6,542 nucleotides of DNA, taken from positions 1 to 6,542 of the forward strand of contig CAMMZE010000059.1 of assembly GCA_946529195.1 (NCBI GenBank), written 5' to 3'. Below, piece after piece: positions 6,511 to 6,542 of the stretch. Numbering within the stretch: position 1 is the stretch's first letter; every line of letters begins with the position of its first letter. The notes under the pieces are model-generated. The model had not been told where the DNA came from. It did not search any database and was given only the letters and a program-made list of their open reading frames with translations. Source of the stretch: an uncultured Lachnospiraceae bacterium (GTDB lineage: Bacteria; Bacillota_A; Clostridia; Lachnospirales; Lachnospiraceae). The translations under genes and the position numbers were made by a program.

Positions 6511-6538
6511 TCTATCATACAAACAGCTCCGGCGTCAA
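6511..6538 (-). promoter_or_regulatory. Candidate sigma-A-type promoter for the riboswitch-led operon
   Basis: Minus-strand TTGACG (6533-6538) is a good -35 match. Downstream, TATGAT (6514-6519) matches the -10 consensus at five of six positions, but the spacer is only 13 nt. GATAGA (6511-6516) has a 16-nt spacer but a weaker match. Either would start transcription about 6504-6508, right at the 5' edge of the aptamer, which supports a promoter here. Exact elements are uncertain and the window ends 4 nt beyond. Confidence 0.4.
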
Positions 6539-6542
6539 GATT

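Noticed and set aside
6514..6538. TTGACG paired with TATGAT as a definite promoter
   Set aside because: The 13-nt spacer is too short for a standard sigma-A promoter, so only a low-confidence candidate region is reported.

Overview
The window reads as one minus-strand transcription unit from a Gram-positive anaerobe, most likely a Clostridia/Lachnospiraceae-type Firmicute. The grounds are strong AGGAGG-like ribosome binding sites, tight gene packing, a lipobox lipoprotein, moderately high GC and the general sequence style. The genus cannot be named from this sequence alone.

The unit is described here in its direction of transcription, from high to low coordinates. It opens with a probable promoter at the window edge and a well-formed adenosylcobalamin (B12) riboswitch at about 6503-6342. 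An intrinsic terminator hairpin follows at 6280-6236, then about 210 nt of untranslated leader. Next come five genes of a complete peptide/nickel-type (Dpp/Opp/Nik) ABC importer: a family-5 extracytoplasmic solute-binding protein (6022-4463), a DppB/NikB-type permease (4333-3395), a DppC/NikC-type permease (3389 or 3398-2553), a short NikD/DppD-type ATPase (2547-1759) and a DppF/OppF-type ATPase with a C-terminal cysteine cluster (1766-798). The binding-protein gene is separated from the permeases by 129 nt carrying a strong hairpin. All later junctions overlap or lie within a few bases. Six bases after the last ATPase a sixth gene begins (791 to beyond base 1). It encodes a lipoprotein resembling a type 1 periplasmic-binding (sugar-binding-like) fold and is cut off by the window edge.

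Taken together, the genes form a binding-protein-dependent importer: the binding protein captures a solute, the two permeases form the channel and the two ATPases drive it. The riboswitch suggests the operon is shut down when cellular adenosylcobalamin is plentiful. That makes cobalt (free or chelated), or a corrinoid or its precursor, a more likely cargo than peptides. This is inference, because nothing in the proteins fixes the substrate. The most interesting points are the riboswitch-importer pairing, the unrelated second binding-like lipoprotein at the end of the operon, and a main binding protein whose signal peptide has no lipobox.

No rRNA, tRNA, CRISPR array, insertion sequence or plus-strand gene was found.
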